A stretch of 64,000 nt of DNA, taken from Talinum fruticosum. Its lineage: Eukaryota > Streptophyta > Magnoliopsida > Caryophyllales > Talinaceae. Below are positions 35,152 through 47,019 of the stretch, piece after piece. The notes under the pieces are model-generated. The model did not search any database. It saw only the letters and a program-made list of their open reading frames with translations, and was not told where the DNA came from. The position numbers and the translations under genes are program-made. The stretch lies in contig JAITYX010000045.1 in NCBI GenBank assembly GCA_021018815.1, positions 4,340,001-4,404,000 on the forward strand. The letters run 5' to 3'. The stretch's first letter is position 1. The number at the start of each line of letters is the position of its first letter.

Positions 35152-36745
35152 TGAAGGTTTGCTCTTGAAGAGTACAAATCACCCTAGAGGGGTGGTGAAT
35201 AGGGTGATTAGGAAACTTTCTTGAAAATTAAAGCAAATAAGGATCTCGATATGAGTGAGCGGCAAGGATACACTCGTAAAAGCATAAACTCGAATTCAGT
35301 AAGTAGTGAAGAAAAAGATTAAACGAATTCTGAAACTGTCTCGAGTCTAGAATGTACTAAGAAAAGTAATAACTCAGAAAGTACGTGGAAACCCTTCTGG
35401 GGCAGAAAACCACCGACCGTGCTAATCCAAGCATGAAGTCCAATCCACTATTTTGAGTCCACAAAATACAGTGGACTGACTCAACCCCGAGTTGCTCCCT
35501 TAGACAACTCCTTACAAGTTTTCCTAGACTCGAAATTTCCTTATCTCGATCTAGTACTTCCTAGCCGAGATATCCCTTACAGCTAGGGACAACCGAGCTT
35601 AGTTAAACCTTACAGCTCAGTCAAGGGACCTTACTTAGAGAGTAAGAAAGAGAGTGTTTGTAATCGAGTACAAGACCTTACAACTCGTAAAGTTATGAAA
35701 TACGGAATTGGAGTTGTAAGTAGAAGATTGAGAATGAATACAATGACTTTTGATCAAGTTTGTGTATTAACAATAAATTCGGCAATCTTCAAGTCTTGAA
35801 AGTTGGCTTCTATATATAGATGACCAAGCAGCTTAGCCGTTGTGTCTATCTTCTGACTGGAGGTCCTTTGTGACCGTTGTAAAGGATTTTCTCGAGTCAC
35901 TTAGAAAATATACGTTGAGATATGAACATTGAGCAACGGTTCTTGACTCCTTTGGAAGTCCCAAAACCACTAGTGGTGTCCTGAAAAATAAGGTGGAAAC
36001 CACCGTTGAGCTTGGTGTTGCAGATTTCCAGCTTTGGAAACGGACAATCCCGACATAGTGTCCGGGGCTAGGTCGAGGTGGAAAAAGCCTTGTTTGCTGG
36101 TGATTTGACGTTTTGAAGCCTAGGTTACTTTTGTGATTCAAATTTAGGAAAGCCTCGTTTGAATAACGTACAAAAGTAAATCACTTTGGTTTTCAAAGTA
36201 TAAAATACTTTGGTCCAAGATTAGGCACGTATAATAATATAATTAAAATAATGAAGTGACTAATTATCCGAGTTAGAAAAGAAATGGAATTTTCTCGAGT
36301 CTAATATCCATGAAACTCAAATTCCATCTTAGTCGAGTGTAGAGGACAATCAAGTCGGATAAAGAATATCGAGTAAACAGACTAGATCTAGACTGAACAC
36401 AATTCAAACTAATTATGCTGACTTGGAACAATGTAATTCCCGAACTATGAAGTCGGACCCGAGTTTAAGCGCGAAAAGATAGTGTTTGAATATGCGATAA
36501 ATATGAGTGTTGGGTGACTCGGAACTAGTGTGTAGTGGCATGTAGAAGTATGCTTTCCGAGTTAATCGTAGTCATGCGAAAGCAGCATAATAGATTCTAT
36601 AACACTCGGAGGAAATGTTATATCACTCGGAAAAGTTTATAAGATACATAGAATGACTTGAAATCAAAACCCTATGAGAGAAGAGTTCTTATACTCGATT
36701 CCTGGATGGAACTCGAAACGTGTAAGTATAGAGTCCGAGTCTTCA
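35152..36745 (-). repeat. 5' LTR of copia C
   Basis: TGAAGGTTTGCTC to GAGTCCGAGTCTTCA on the plus strand, the partner of 25781-27370. It is followed directly by the CTATT target duplication. Confidence 0.92.
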
Positions 36746-36750
36746 CTATT

Positions 36751-37985
36751 GGCATTTTCATCAAGCATGAATATTAAATTGTATCAAATGGATGTCAAAT
36801 GTGCTTTTCTGAATGGTTTCATTCAAGAGGAAGTCTATATTGAGCAACCCCCGGATTTGAAAACTCAGTATTTCCAAATCATGTTTTCAAATTACAAAAG
36901 GGTTTATATGATCTTAAACAAGCTCCCAGAGCTTGGTATGAAAGACTAAGCAGTTTCTTGGTTCAAAATGATTTCAAAAGAGATCAGATTGACAAAACTT
37001 TTTCATAAAAACCAAGGGGACATATTTCCTTATTGCTCGATTTATGTTGATGATATTATTTTTGGAGCTAATAATGAAAATCTCTGTTGAGAATTTTTTG
37101 AGTTGATGAGATAGGCATTCTAAATGAGCATGATAGGAGAGCTCAATTTCTTTCTTGGTCTGCAAATCAGACAAGATAAACATGGCGTATACGTCCATCA
37201 ATCTAGGTACATTAAGGAATTATCGAAGAAGTACAAGCTTCAAGATGTGAAACATGTAGCCACACCCATGACTAGCAAGCATAAAACTAGACTCGGACGA
37301 ACAAGGTAAAGAAGTAGATCAAAAATTCTATAGAGGTATGATTGGTTCTCTCGCTATATCTCACATCCATTAGACCAGACATTATGTTTAGTGTATGTCT
37401 GTGTGCAAGATTTCAAGCTAATCTAAAAGAATCACATCTCACTGCGCTGAAGAGAATTTTCGGATATCTTGCAGAGACTCGGAATTTTGGTCTATGGTTT
37501 TCAAGAGACTCGGAACTAACCCTCACCTGGATACTCGGATGCTGACTATGCCGGTTACAAGGTTGATAGAAAGAGCACATCAGGAGCATGCCAATTTCTG
37601 GGTCAATCACTCATATCTTGGCACTCAAAGAAGCGTAACTCGGTTGCTCTATCAACTGCCGAAGTTGAGTACATTGCGGTTGGAGCTTGCTGCTTAGATT
37701 TTATGGATCAAGCAACACGTGAAGGACCTTGGACTTTATTTCTAATCTATCCCAATCAAGTGTGATAATTAGAGTGCAATAACCATTACTAAGAATCCAG
37801 TTCAGCACTAAAAGACAAAGAATATTGAGGTCGGGTATCATTTTATGAGAGACCATTATGAGAAAGGTGATATTGAACTTGAATTCATTCATATGAAATT
37901 TCAATTAGCTGATATTTTCACTAAGCCACTTAGTCAGGATCAGTTTTGCTTTATTAGGAATGAGCTTGGAATTATTAATGCATGA
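36751..37985 (+). pseudogene. pol: Copia B pol, second part: RT palm to RNase H
   Basis: It continues the RT of B after the C insertion. LAFSSSMNIKLYQMDVKCAF with NGFIQEEVYIEQPP is at 36752-36855 (catalytic Asp intact), YVDDIIFGANNE at about 37044-37078, GELNFFLGLQIRQDKHGVYV at 37135-37195, and ARFQANLKESHLTALKRIF near 37405-37460. RNase H lies near 37640-37980, with ISITKNPVQ-like, IEVGYHF and LADIFTKPLSQDQFCFIRNE segments, and the stop is at 37983-37985. Frameshifts near 36945, 37310 and 37550. Confidence 0.85.
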
Positions 37986-38430
37986 TTACGTGTTTTTCTA
38001 AGTGAAATTGTCTTGTATGGTTATGTGTTATATGTTTTTCTTTGCCTTAATAACAATTAGTTTAGTTGACCGAGTGAAACCGAGCTAGGAGTTATTCTGT
38101 GTTTGAGTATTCCGAGTCGGTCGGAAACCATACCGAGTCGGACTCGGCTTTTGAGCAAAATGGACATCAATCTTCCGAAATCATCTCTAGCCAAGTGGAG
38201 AATTTCAGAATTTTTTAAAAAATCATTCTTCTCTCTCTCTACCACGTGCATCGATAAGAGAACTAGCCGTTGGAAGAAAGTCATTGGAATTCTAAGCGTT
38301 GGAGAGCAGAAACGTCACACCAGTCCGAGGCGACCGTTGGAGGTTTAGGTCAAACTAAGAGTTGAAGAACATTCCTTTTCGCTATAAATAGCACCTTTGT
38401 ACCTTCATTTCGCTATAAATAGCCTCGAGG
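37986..38430 (+). promoter_or_regulatory. Post-pol spacer of copia B with duplicated TATA segment
   Basis: Equivalent to 4597-5253 in A. It contains TTCGCTATAAATAGC twice (38389 and 38410), 21 bp apart. Directly after the second copy the sequence jumps into the Glu-rich C-terminal part of the extra ORF, so its start and central domain are deleted. Confidence 0.6.
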
Positions 38431-38790
38431 AGAAGGAGGAAGAGAAAGAAGAGGAAAATGAGGAAGCAACTCGGACGAGAGGGACATGGTGCTATTTTCC
38501 AGGAGGATGAGCCGAGCCGATCGGCTTAGACGACGGTCCGAGTGGGTCGAAGACCCTACGGACGTTGGTAAGTCCACAATGGTCAAATCGGAATCACCTC
38601 CCTCTCGCTGTTTTCCAGGAGGATGAGCCGGAAGATGATTTGGCTCTGGGTTAGTCACCCGGAACCGAGCTAATACCGACATCCTTGTGATGCCACCGCC
38701 ATGGTCATCAACGTCGTCTCAAGCTTACCAGCGCCGACGTACTGCTCGCTCCTCCACCTCAGCACCACCAGCACCACCAGCACCCACGTC
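38431..38790 (+). pseudogene. Remnant of the extra 3' ORF in copia B
   Basis: Only the acidic/Lys-rich C-terminal part (EEKEEEKEEENEE-like, 38431-38470) and the tail with a DEPEDDLAL-like segment (38620-38660) remain. The MPKRG start and the Transposase_32-like domain are gone. Confidence 0.55.
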
Positions 38791-39246
38791 TTACTTTCTT
38801 CTCTTTATTTTCATTTTTTTTGTTTTGTCCAACATCAAGTGTATCTTTTTGATGTTTTTCTTCCCTGTTTTTTTTATGAAATGTAGGGGAGAAATATAGG
38901 AAAATTGATGTTGTTATGTTTAGGTGGAGCTCACCTTCTTTTTGTTCTCTTTTTGAATACATATATAAATGAATTTTCTTTTACTAAACAGACTTATTTC
39001 GAGCTAATTCTTTCTGAGTTCAATTTGTCATATTATTTTCTTTGCTATAATATATCTGTTCATATCTCTATTCTAATGCACTATCCGCAAAACTGCTATA
39101 AGTGATGATAGTATCTACAATGCTTTTTCTAAGTCCGAGATATTTCTTACTTATTACCTCTTACTCGATATACCATACTTAGTGAGAATGAAAACTTATG
39201 GTTTACACTAACAAGTTTCTATCTAAGTGTGGAATGCCTTTCATCA
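38791..39246 (+). other. 3' untranslated spacer of copia B
   Basis: AT-rich, no gene. Equivalent to 6803-7325 in A. Confidence 0.55.
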
Positions 39247-39258
39247 AAAAGGGGAGAT
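39247..39258 (+). other. Polypurine tract of copia B
   Basis: AAAAGGGGAGAT abutting TGAAGACTCGGATTC of the 3' LTR. Confidence 0.8.
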
Positions 39259-40733
39259 TGAAGACTCGGATTCTAACTCTAAGACATTCCGAGTACTACA
39301 TGAAGACTCATGTATAAATATCATCCCTCCTATGTTTTGATTACAAGTTATTCCGAGTGTTGTAGAAACTCTTGTACAAGTTTTCATTTGTTTTTAACCG
39401 ACTCGGAAAACACATTCTTGTAGATCTTCCGCATTCATGCTTCGACTCACTCGAAAGCACTCACAACTATCGCATGATCAAATAATTTCTCTTACTCTTT
39501 TATTCTTAGTTTTGACTACTTATTTCAACGCAAAGTAAATTACGGTGTTAATTCCTCTTTCTAAGTCAGTTTGTTTGTTTGAGAACTATTTTTCCAAATC
39601 AAATTTCTATACTTTGATGATTCTACTCTCTTTAACTTGATCTTTCTAAGGTTTGACTCGATGGAATTTGAGTATATTGAATATTAGACTCGGAAAATTC
39701 CACTTTTCTAGTCCTAAGATAATTATGCACTTAATTGTCTTAATTAATTTATTATCTCGTGCCTAATTTTGGACCAAAGTATTTTATACTTTAAGAATCA
39801 AAGTGGTTTACTTTTGTAAGTTATCCAAGCGAGGTTATCTCATTTTGAATCACAAAAGTAGAAGGGTTCAGCTGTCAATTACCAGTAGACATGCTTTAAA
39901 TACTTCGAACAGGGCTCGGACACCGCGTCGGGGTTGTATGTTTTCAAAACTGAAAAACTCCAACGCTAAGCTCAACGGTGGTTTCCACCTTGCTTTTAAG
40001 ACATCACCAGTTGACTAGAGCACCTTTAGGAACCAAGAGCCGTTGCACAACGTTCACATCCCAATGGATATTTTCCGAGTGACTCAAAAGAACCGTTACA
40101 ACGGCCAGTAGAGACTTCTTTTCAAAGCCAAGACACAATGGTCACTCTGGTTGGTCATCTATAAATAGAAGCCACTTCCCAAGACTTAAAGATTACTGAA
40201 CCCATTATAAAAACTATTTCTCTTAGTACATTACTCATTCAATCTTCTACTTACAACTCTAAGTCTCGTACTTAATATTTTTTGAGTTGTAAAGTCTTGT
40301 AATGAATTACATACTTCTCTTACTTTCCGAGGAAGGTCCCTTGACTGAGCTGTAAAGGTTAACTCAGCTTAGTTGTCCCTAGCTATAAAGGTTATCTCAG
40401 TTAGAAAGTACTAGATCGGATAAGGGAACTTCGAGTTTAGGAAAACATTATAAGGAATTGTCTAAGGGAGCAATTCTGGTTGAGTCACTCCGTTGTATTT
40501 TGTGGATTCAAAATAGTGGATTTGACTTAGTGCTTGGATTAGCACTGTCCGTGGTTTTCTACCCTAGGAGTGTTTCCACGTAGTACCGAGTGTATACTTT
40601 TCCGAGTCTAATCTAGACTCGGAATCAGCTATTTATCTTTTTCAAGCAAAATGTTTTTAAGTTTGTTCAAATTGTCTCATCACCTTATTCACCCCCTCTA
40701 GGGCGACTTAGACTCTTTAGGAGCAAACCTTCA
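39259..40733 (+). repeat. 3' LTR of copia B
   Basis: TGAAGACTCGGATTC to GGAGCAAACCTTCA, with clean ends. TATA box at 40160-40167. It is followed directly by AATCG, the target duplication, and then the integrase of E. Confidence 0.9.
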
Positions 40734-43375
40734 AATCGGAATCCGAGTCCTATATTTAACTTGTTTATGTTTATTAAATCTGGAGAACTCCTTCAAAGCT
40801 TCCTTCTAGTACTTAAGAAAATACAGCAAGGTAAATCTTGAATAATCATCAATAATAACAAGCACATAAGATTTACCTCCTATGCTCTTTACAAAAATTT
40901 CCCAATATAAATCCATATGAATTAATTCAAGCACTTTGACATGGAAATAACTTTAAGTGGTTTCAATGATGACCTAACTTGTTTCCATTTTACAAAGCAT
41001 CATAGATTTTATTTTTGTTAAATGCATATTTCGAGAGTCCTAGAATTTACCCATGTCATGATAATTTATTAATTTTATGCATACTAATATGACTTAATAT
41101 GTGATGCCATGTCCATGAATCATCGTTAACTATAACTTTAAGAAAAGATAAATTTTGTGAGGAATTGCTTAAAGAGATAGTATAAATGTTACCGGACCTT
41201 ATACCGTAAACTTTTGTTTCATGGGTTGTTGCATCCGAGATGATACAGTTGGTCCGAGTGAACGTCACCTCTTGACCTTTGTCATATAGTTGAGATATGC
41301 TCGGAAGGTTGTACTTGAGTCCTTCAACGAAGTGTACTTGATTGTTTTGTCTCCATATCCAACGCTTCCAATTCCAATGATTTTTCCTTTGTTGTTATCT
41401 CCAAAAGAAACTTTACCACCATCTATCTTCAACAACTCAATGAAGAGTCTTGCATTCTTGGCTATGTGTCTTAAACATCCACCTGTCTAGGTACTAGTGG
41501 TCTTTCTTCACTTTGTGACATTCCTTCAAAAGAGAAACACAATAACCTTTCGACTTCCTCTAACAAACCGAGTAACTCGTCCTTACTGAGGTCAATTTTG
41601 GTGGAAGGACACTCTTGGGATCGTAAATTTGAATAATCTTAGATCTAGTATGATTCTGACCCTTTTTCTTTGAAAACTAAGTCTCGGGTTTGTTAGATCT
41701 TTTCTTCCGTAAGAAGTCCGGGAAACCTTTTTCGATAAACTTTTCCGGGCTTAGTCCTTTTTCTCATTAAATGAATTGGACCATGCTCAACTTTTCTAAA
41801 TTTTTTTAAAAATCCTTTTTAAAAAGACTCTTATAGGAGTTATCCTCCTGTTCATAACTCGAAATCCAAACCTTCTTTTCTAAAAAGACACACCGAGAAC
41901 CCAAAAGTAGATCAATGTTTTCTAGCCTTGAGTGAGTCTTAAAAACAGGTTCCGACACTGTTCTAGCTTTTTCTTCAAAAGCCCATTTTTAGCTATCGGA
42001 CTCTCGGACTCAATCTCAGTATCTTGTGATTTAGTCCCAAGTACCTTTATGATAAGTCTCAATTTTTCTGAATCATTTTTAAAATATTATTCTTAGTTTC
42101 TAAAGACTCAAGTTTTTCTTGAAATAGAGAAGAATTAGAATTGGACTTTTACTTTAAGGTAAACTGATACATAGTAAGATCTTGCTTACGTAACTTAAGG
42201 AAATAGTGAATTACCTCTTGAGGATCAGTTTGCTCATAATCAAATGTGTCTTGTTTTGGCTCTATTTTTTCATCTCGAGTCAATCTTTGACATCGGATAG
42301 CTAGATTCATCCTCAGTGTCATCCTTATGTTCTGATTCATCTTCAGTCCATGTAGTCTTCTTGTAATCTTTCTTTATCTTTAGGCATTCCTCAACTATAT
42401 GTTCTTTGCTTTCACATTCAAAAGATCCCAAGTTTTTAGTAGAAGAATTATTTGGAGAGAAAAAGGATTTTCCTTTCTTGTCTTTTCTAAATATGTCATT
42501 CCATGGCTTGTTCTCGCCACTTGTTGTGTTTCATGATTCTTTGAACTTCGCAAGAGAAGTATTATGGGGTCTTCCTCTTAATCTAAGTTGCTTGGACATG
42601 GTCCAAAATCATCTAAGGCTTTCAAGGCAACATTCTATCTAGTACTAACCTCATATTCCTCCTCTTGGATGTGTAGCTCATGGGTCGAAGTTTTCCATTG
42701 AGCTCATCAAGCTTTAACTTGTTGAGGTCCCGAGTTTATTTAATGGCTATTACCTTTGGACCCCATTATTCGTTAAAAGACATCTCGAAGTTTTCTCGTC
42801 CACTTTTTGTCGGATATCTTTTTACCAAGAGACTTTATATTGTTTACTATCTTTGTAAAGCTTATATACATGTCGATGATCCCTTCATCGACCTCCATTT
42901 TCAACAGCTTAGTACTTGTGGAGGTACTCGACTAAGTTTGGCCTCGCCTGAATTGACTTGTTCTTTCATAGGTGATCACCAAAGTGTACCACACTTCTTT
43001 GGCCATGTCACAAGTTGAGACTCTATTAAACTAAGATGAGTCTCACGCAAACATTTACATATTCATAGCTTTATAGTTCTTGTAATTTTCCTTTTCATCT
43101 CGTGGTGAACTCTATCTTCAATTTTGGCACTGTTTTATTACCAATTTGCTTCATTGGGACATAGTTTCCATCAATAATGATGTCCCATACTTCTTCATCT
43201 TGATCTTGTATGAAGCATTGTATCAATTTCTTCCAGTGGGTAAAGTTGGAGACCTTGAACTTTGGTGGCCTTGTGAAAGACAATCCTTCATTGAATTTTC
43301 TGATTTGATGAGCTATGATATTTAGACCTTCAGAATGTTGGATTCCTTGAGAGAAGGCTAGGCTCGATACCAATT
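40734..43375 (-). pseudogene. Copia E: gag, protease and integrase N-terminal part
   Basis: From high to low coordinates: gag start region IIAHQIRKFNEGLSFTRPPK (43265-43325, the ATG is lost), then IQCFIQDQDEEVWDIIIDGN (43160-43225). The zinc knuckle at 42383-42426 reads SFECESKEHIVEEC, so its first Cys is Ser. A coiled-coil-like segment is near 42130-42200, a degraded protease block (YLD then RWMF) near 41470-41490, an integrase zinc module WTWHHILSHISMHKIN at 41070-41120, and an integrase core near 40830-40870. The reading is cut at 40734 by copia B and resumes at 20530. It is heavily frameshifted and more decayed than B, C or D. Confidence 0.75.
43360..43375 (-). other. Primer binding site of copia E
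   Basis: Minus strand AATTGGTATCGAGCCT, next to the LTR end. Again CG stands where the canonical site has CAG. Confidence 0.75.
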
Positions 43376-44482
43376 GAAAGTTCAATCGGAGAAGTAAATC
43401 ACATTAGAGGGGCTGAGTAGGGAGTTGAAGGATTTTTGCAGAAATTTGAAATTAAAAAGAACTTACCACTAGGAAAGTTAAAATGAATTGAGAGTGACTC
43501 GAAACGAGATGAAAAGAATATAAGTAGCTTTACGAGAAAACCGTCCCGTGGCAGAAAACCTCGGACAGTGCTAATCGAAGCACCAAGTCAAAATGCACTA
43601 TTGGAATCCTCAAATATAAAGATTATGACTACCTATATTTGTTCCTTTAGGAAAATCTCTTACAAGTTTTCCCAGTGCTCGTAAAGTCCCTTATCCGACC
43701 TAGTACTTCCAAGTTGAAATTCTCTTATCTAATTAGTTGAAGTTATGTTATCAACTCAGTCAAGGGAAGACTAGAAAAGTGTTTGAAGAGTAGAAAGTGA
43801 TTAGAAGACTTTTCTCACTAAGTATTATAACTCGAAAAGAATGAGATAACAAAGTATAAATTGTAAGCTAGAAATATATAAACTATTAAGCTCATGTATT
43901 TTCTAGCAGTGAGAATCTTGTTTCAAAATTTCTATATATAGTATGCTTTGAGAGAAAGCCGTTGAGTCCTCATCTTGGAAGAACCGAATTAGCTAGTCAT
44001 TGTAATGGATAGTCCGAGGACTCGGCTTATGGACTATCTTTGAATTATCCGTTGAGCCTAGGTCCTAACTTCTAAAAGTTGTTCTACCAACTCCTAGAAT
44101 CTGAAGAATCAGTTTGAAAAACTTGTTAGAATTATAAATAAGAAATTACCTAAGATGGCAATAAACAAGCCCGCCGACTTGGTTTGAGTTCCAGCTTTTC
44201 CGGCTTTTCTCTCTGCAGATCTTGAGCGGTTAATAAGCCTTTCTTTATGCTTTTCTTTGAGACAATTTAGCTTTAGAAATATCCCAAAACAAAATGGTTC
44301 TCAAAGTATAAAAATACTTTGGTCCATAATAAGATTAGTATTAGTTTAAATAAAGCTTTTAAAGACCAATTATCCTTAATCTATTAATTTGGAATTTTTG
44401 AAGTCTAATATTCAATATGTTCATATTTGAGATATGTCCACAGATCAATTTTCAAAATCAATTATCCTTATTATTTATGAGT
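43376..44482 (-). repeat. 5' LTR of copia E, truncated
   Basis: On the plus strand it begins TGAAAGTTCAATCGGAG and contains GCAGAAAACCTCGGACAG and AGTATAAAAATACTTTGG, shared with the LTRs of A-D in the same order. A TATATATAG box lies near 43939-43948. It breaks off at about 44482, roughly 400 bp before the expected LTR terminus, exactly where gypsy LTR G begins. Insertion of G into this LTR is the simplest explanation. Confidence 0.7.
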
Positions 44483-46456
44483 TTGGAGACACCTAAAAGG
44501 TGTCATCCCTTTTCTTTTTATTTATTTGTTAGCCCGGTGATCAAATTCCAAGTATTGTTTGTTGATTCGGATCATGATCGGAATCTACTTCGCTTACTGA
44601 AAGCTAGTAAACCACAAAGAACCTCTTAGTACCACAAAAATCAACTTTTTTTTCTACTTTGAACAGACCCACAATCCCATTTTCTTTTAGCCGAACCAAG
44701 CCCGGGTCGGGCTCCTAACTAGGAAACCCAAACCCGCACCAAAAATAAAACCTACCAAAATTTGAAACCTGTCAAAAATGAAAACTTTCCAAAAATGGAA
44801 AACTGCCAAGCTTGGCGCCGGTCACCTCTATATTGTGCAAAAACACAAGTGTTTAATCTGTTTCCCTTAGCGCCTAACCGAGGTACTGAGCCGAAGCGTA
44901 CGGTATGACATAGTTTTGACTCGCGTCGCGTTTCGTATTTTCTTACCAAAATGGTGCCTTTCGTCCTAGCATCCAACTAAAGCATGGAAGCCTAATAACA
45001 CCCGTACGATGTCGTTGGAGACAGGCGCCACACATCTCGGCCCTCTCCAAGGGATTTTCGGTTCAGCGAGATTTAATCCCCTTTTGGGATCATGGCTGGT
45101 TCGGTTCAGCAGATTAGATGGCTGATTGCATTGCTTTTAGGTCATTTTTTGACCTAGCTTTCCTCTATAAATAGAGGGCCTTACCCCTCATTCTACCAAT
45201 GGCCATTCTTATGCCATATGTTGCTGAAATTTAGCTCAAAACTACCGAATGCTGCATCGGTATTCTGATCTCCGGGCTCCTTTTTAGCTAACCATTACAC
45301 CATCAAGCATCTCATCATTCTCCTACACTAATCCACCTCCAAAAATTCCACAAACAGCCTATTTCAATCTTGTTCATCCACCGTCACGCTTCCAGATCCG
45401 GTTCGTGATTCAATATTAGGAGGTGGGACCCCGAGGGCGCCGGATCCTCTTATAATCCTTTACGGTTTTATTTATTTTTTTATTTTATCGCTTTCAGTAT
45501 TATGGATCCGAGATGTGGTCGGCTTTAATTCCTCCTCGCCCGCTCTAAACTTTTTTTCGCAATTTTTTTCCGTTTTCTTTCCCACTTTTTATAGCTTTCT
45601 TTACTACTTTCTTATTTGCTTTTGTCATTTTCTTAGCATGTCCTATTTGATTTAATCCCGTACTCGCATGTTGTATGCTTTACTGTTTAAACACATTTCT
45701 TTAACTCACAATTCGAATTAGTAAAGGTTGTCTCGCTGTCGGGTGGAGTGGAAGGGCTTATCCTTACATTTCGTACCTTCGTCCCCAAATCTTGATTCTC
45801 GATTTTAGACAAATGGAGTCGTTTTTAAACATCTTTGAAGCCTAGTTTTCACATACTATGATTGGAAGAGTATTTCTTTTATTTTTGTTAGTTTTTATTC
45901 CTAAAACTTACTAGCGACTCCCTTTTTCTTATTTTATTTCTCTTTAACTCGCATCTCGGCATTTCTTATTTAAGATGGACAAAATTGATTTATTTTGTGA
46001 CAACCAAGGCCATGGACCTAGATTGCTTTTTTCAGTCTCGGCCTATGGCCAGCGTCGACACTAGTGTGCTGGCTCTTGCCGGCGCCGGCCAGCTGCTTGG
46101 TGTTAGCTTTGGTCCAAGCCAGTGTTATCCACTGTTTTGGCCTAAAAGCCTTGTGGCAGAATATAGATTGTATTTTCCTTTTTCTCAAATTATGGAATAA
46201 TATCTTGAAACCTTCTTAAATTAATTTCTAAAATAAAAGATTTACAAAATCGCCAATCACTATTTTTCTTAAGTCATTTTAAATTGAATTATAAAAATTG
46301 AAAATCTCAATAAGAGCTACACCCCCACTTTCTAAATCAATTTTTGAAACTTAACTTTCGAAAAGAATTTTTAAAAACCAAAGAGACCCGACATTCGTGG
46401 GGAAAGTCGGTCCCAATCTAGTTCTCTCTCGTGGGGGAGGGGTCGTGGTTCCTACA
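44483..46456 (+). repeat. 5' LTR of gypsy G
   Basis: It starts near TTTGGAGACACCTAAAAGG, comparable to TTTAGACACTAAAAAG at 61883, and ends CCTACA two bases before the PBS. TATA box TATAAATAGAGGG at 45165. The partner 61883-63136 follows it with many substitutions (AACCAAGCCCGGGTCGGGCT, AAAACTTTCCAAAAATGGAA) and a deletion that removes the TATA region. A GC-rich patch with GCCGGCGCCGGCCAGCTG lies at 46078-46095. Confidence 0.78.
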
Positions 46457-46458
46457 AG

Positions 46459-46476
46459 TGGCGACTCTAGTGGGGA
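46459..46476 (+). other. Primer binding site of gypsy G
   Basis: TGGCGACTCTAGTGGGGA two bases after the LTR end. I recognise this as the type of site seen in Tat/Ogre-like plant gypsy elements, but I do not assign the tRNA with certainty. Confidence 0.65.
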
Positions 46477-47019
46477 TGTGTCATTTATTAAGAGGGTGGC
46501 ACTTCAACATTTGAGTTGTGAGTTTTCTTAATGTGTTTCGTATTAGAATCTTGCATTTAGGTAACCTCGAACATAGTTGCTTTTAATTTCAAGCATTAGG
46601 CTTTATCCTTAAGAACATCTTTTAGAGGAGGCTCCAACTACTAACCCAGACGTGCCTAACTAGGCTTGATTGTCGGGAGGTGGTACCTCATCCTTCATAG
46701 CACACTCTTTTGGTTTACCAAGTGGCATAGAGAATTCATGCTTTTCCTGTCGTGCACCTCACTGGAGGACTAAATTCTCAAACGATGAGACACCATGTAT
46801 CCTACCTAGATTTATCCCTCTTTTTGACTATAGATCTTTGGTTGTCTAGGTGATGCCTTTTCTCTTCATTTGCTTGCTTGAATGAATATGTTTGTTTTTA
46901 GTATTTAGCCCTCTTTTTGTGAGTCCTTAGCAGTATATCAAGGTTCATTAAATAATCCTTACATGGATGCAAAATAAAATAAAATAATGAACTTTCTTGA
47001 GTCAATACATATTTGCATT
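46477..47019 (+). other. 5' untranslated region of gypsy G, non-repetitive part
   Basis: No reading frame or motif recognised between the PBS and the minisatellite. Confidence 0.5.

Larger units (their letters stand above)
25781..36745 (-). mobile_element. Copia element C (Sirevirus-type), full length
   Basis: Complete 10,965-bp insertion on the minus strand inside the RT gene of B, with perfect 5-bp TSD CTATT, two LTRs of nearly equal length (1594 and 1590 bp), PBS, polypurine tract, gag, protease, integrase, RT, RNase H and the extra 3' ORF in order. Coding frames carry many 1-2 base indels. The RT also lacks its first catalytic Asp. The similar LTRs and intact ends mark it as one of the two youngest large insertions here. 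Confidence 0.92.
20531..40733 (+). mobile_element. Copia element B (Sirevirus-type), interrupted by C
   Basis: The 5' LTR starts at 20531 (TTAACACTCGG, a damaged TGAAGACTCGG) and the 3' LTR ends at 40733 with CTTCA. The 5-bp flanks are AATCT and AATCG. Without C (25781-36745) and one TSD copy the element is about 9.2 kb, shorter than C or D because most of the extra 3' ORF is deleted. PBS, gag with CCHC finger, protease, integrase, RT, RNase H and polypurine tract are all present but broken by indels. Confidence 0.88.
19441..44482 (-). mobile_element. Copia element E, outer host of the nest (3' end lost)
   Basis: Minus-strand Sirevirus-type element. Its right part (40734-44482) holds the 5' LTR, PBS, gag, protease and integrase N-terminal parts. 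Its left part (19441-20530) holds the integrase C-terminus and the start of reverse transcriptase. The rest of pol, the 3' region and the 3' LTR are missing at the junction with the gypsy fragment at 19440/19441. Copia B lies between the two parts and is flanked by AATCT (left) and AATCG (right). E is more diverged from A-D than they are from each other and is likely the oldest copia of this nest. Confidence 0.8.

Noticed and set aside
46078..46095. CpG-island promoter of a host gene
   Set aside because: The GC-rich patch lies inside the 5' LTR of gypsy G, and no gene follows.
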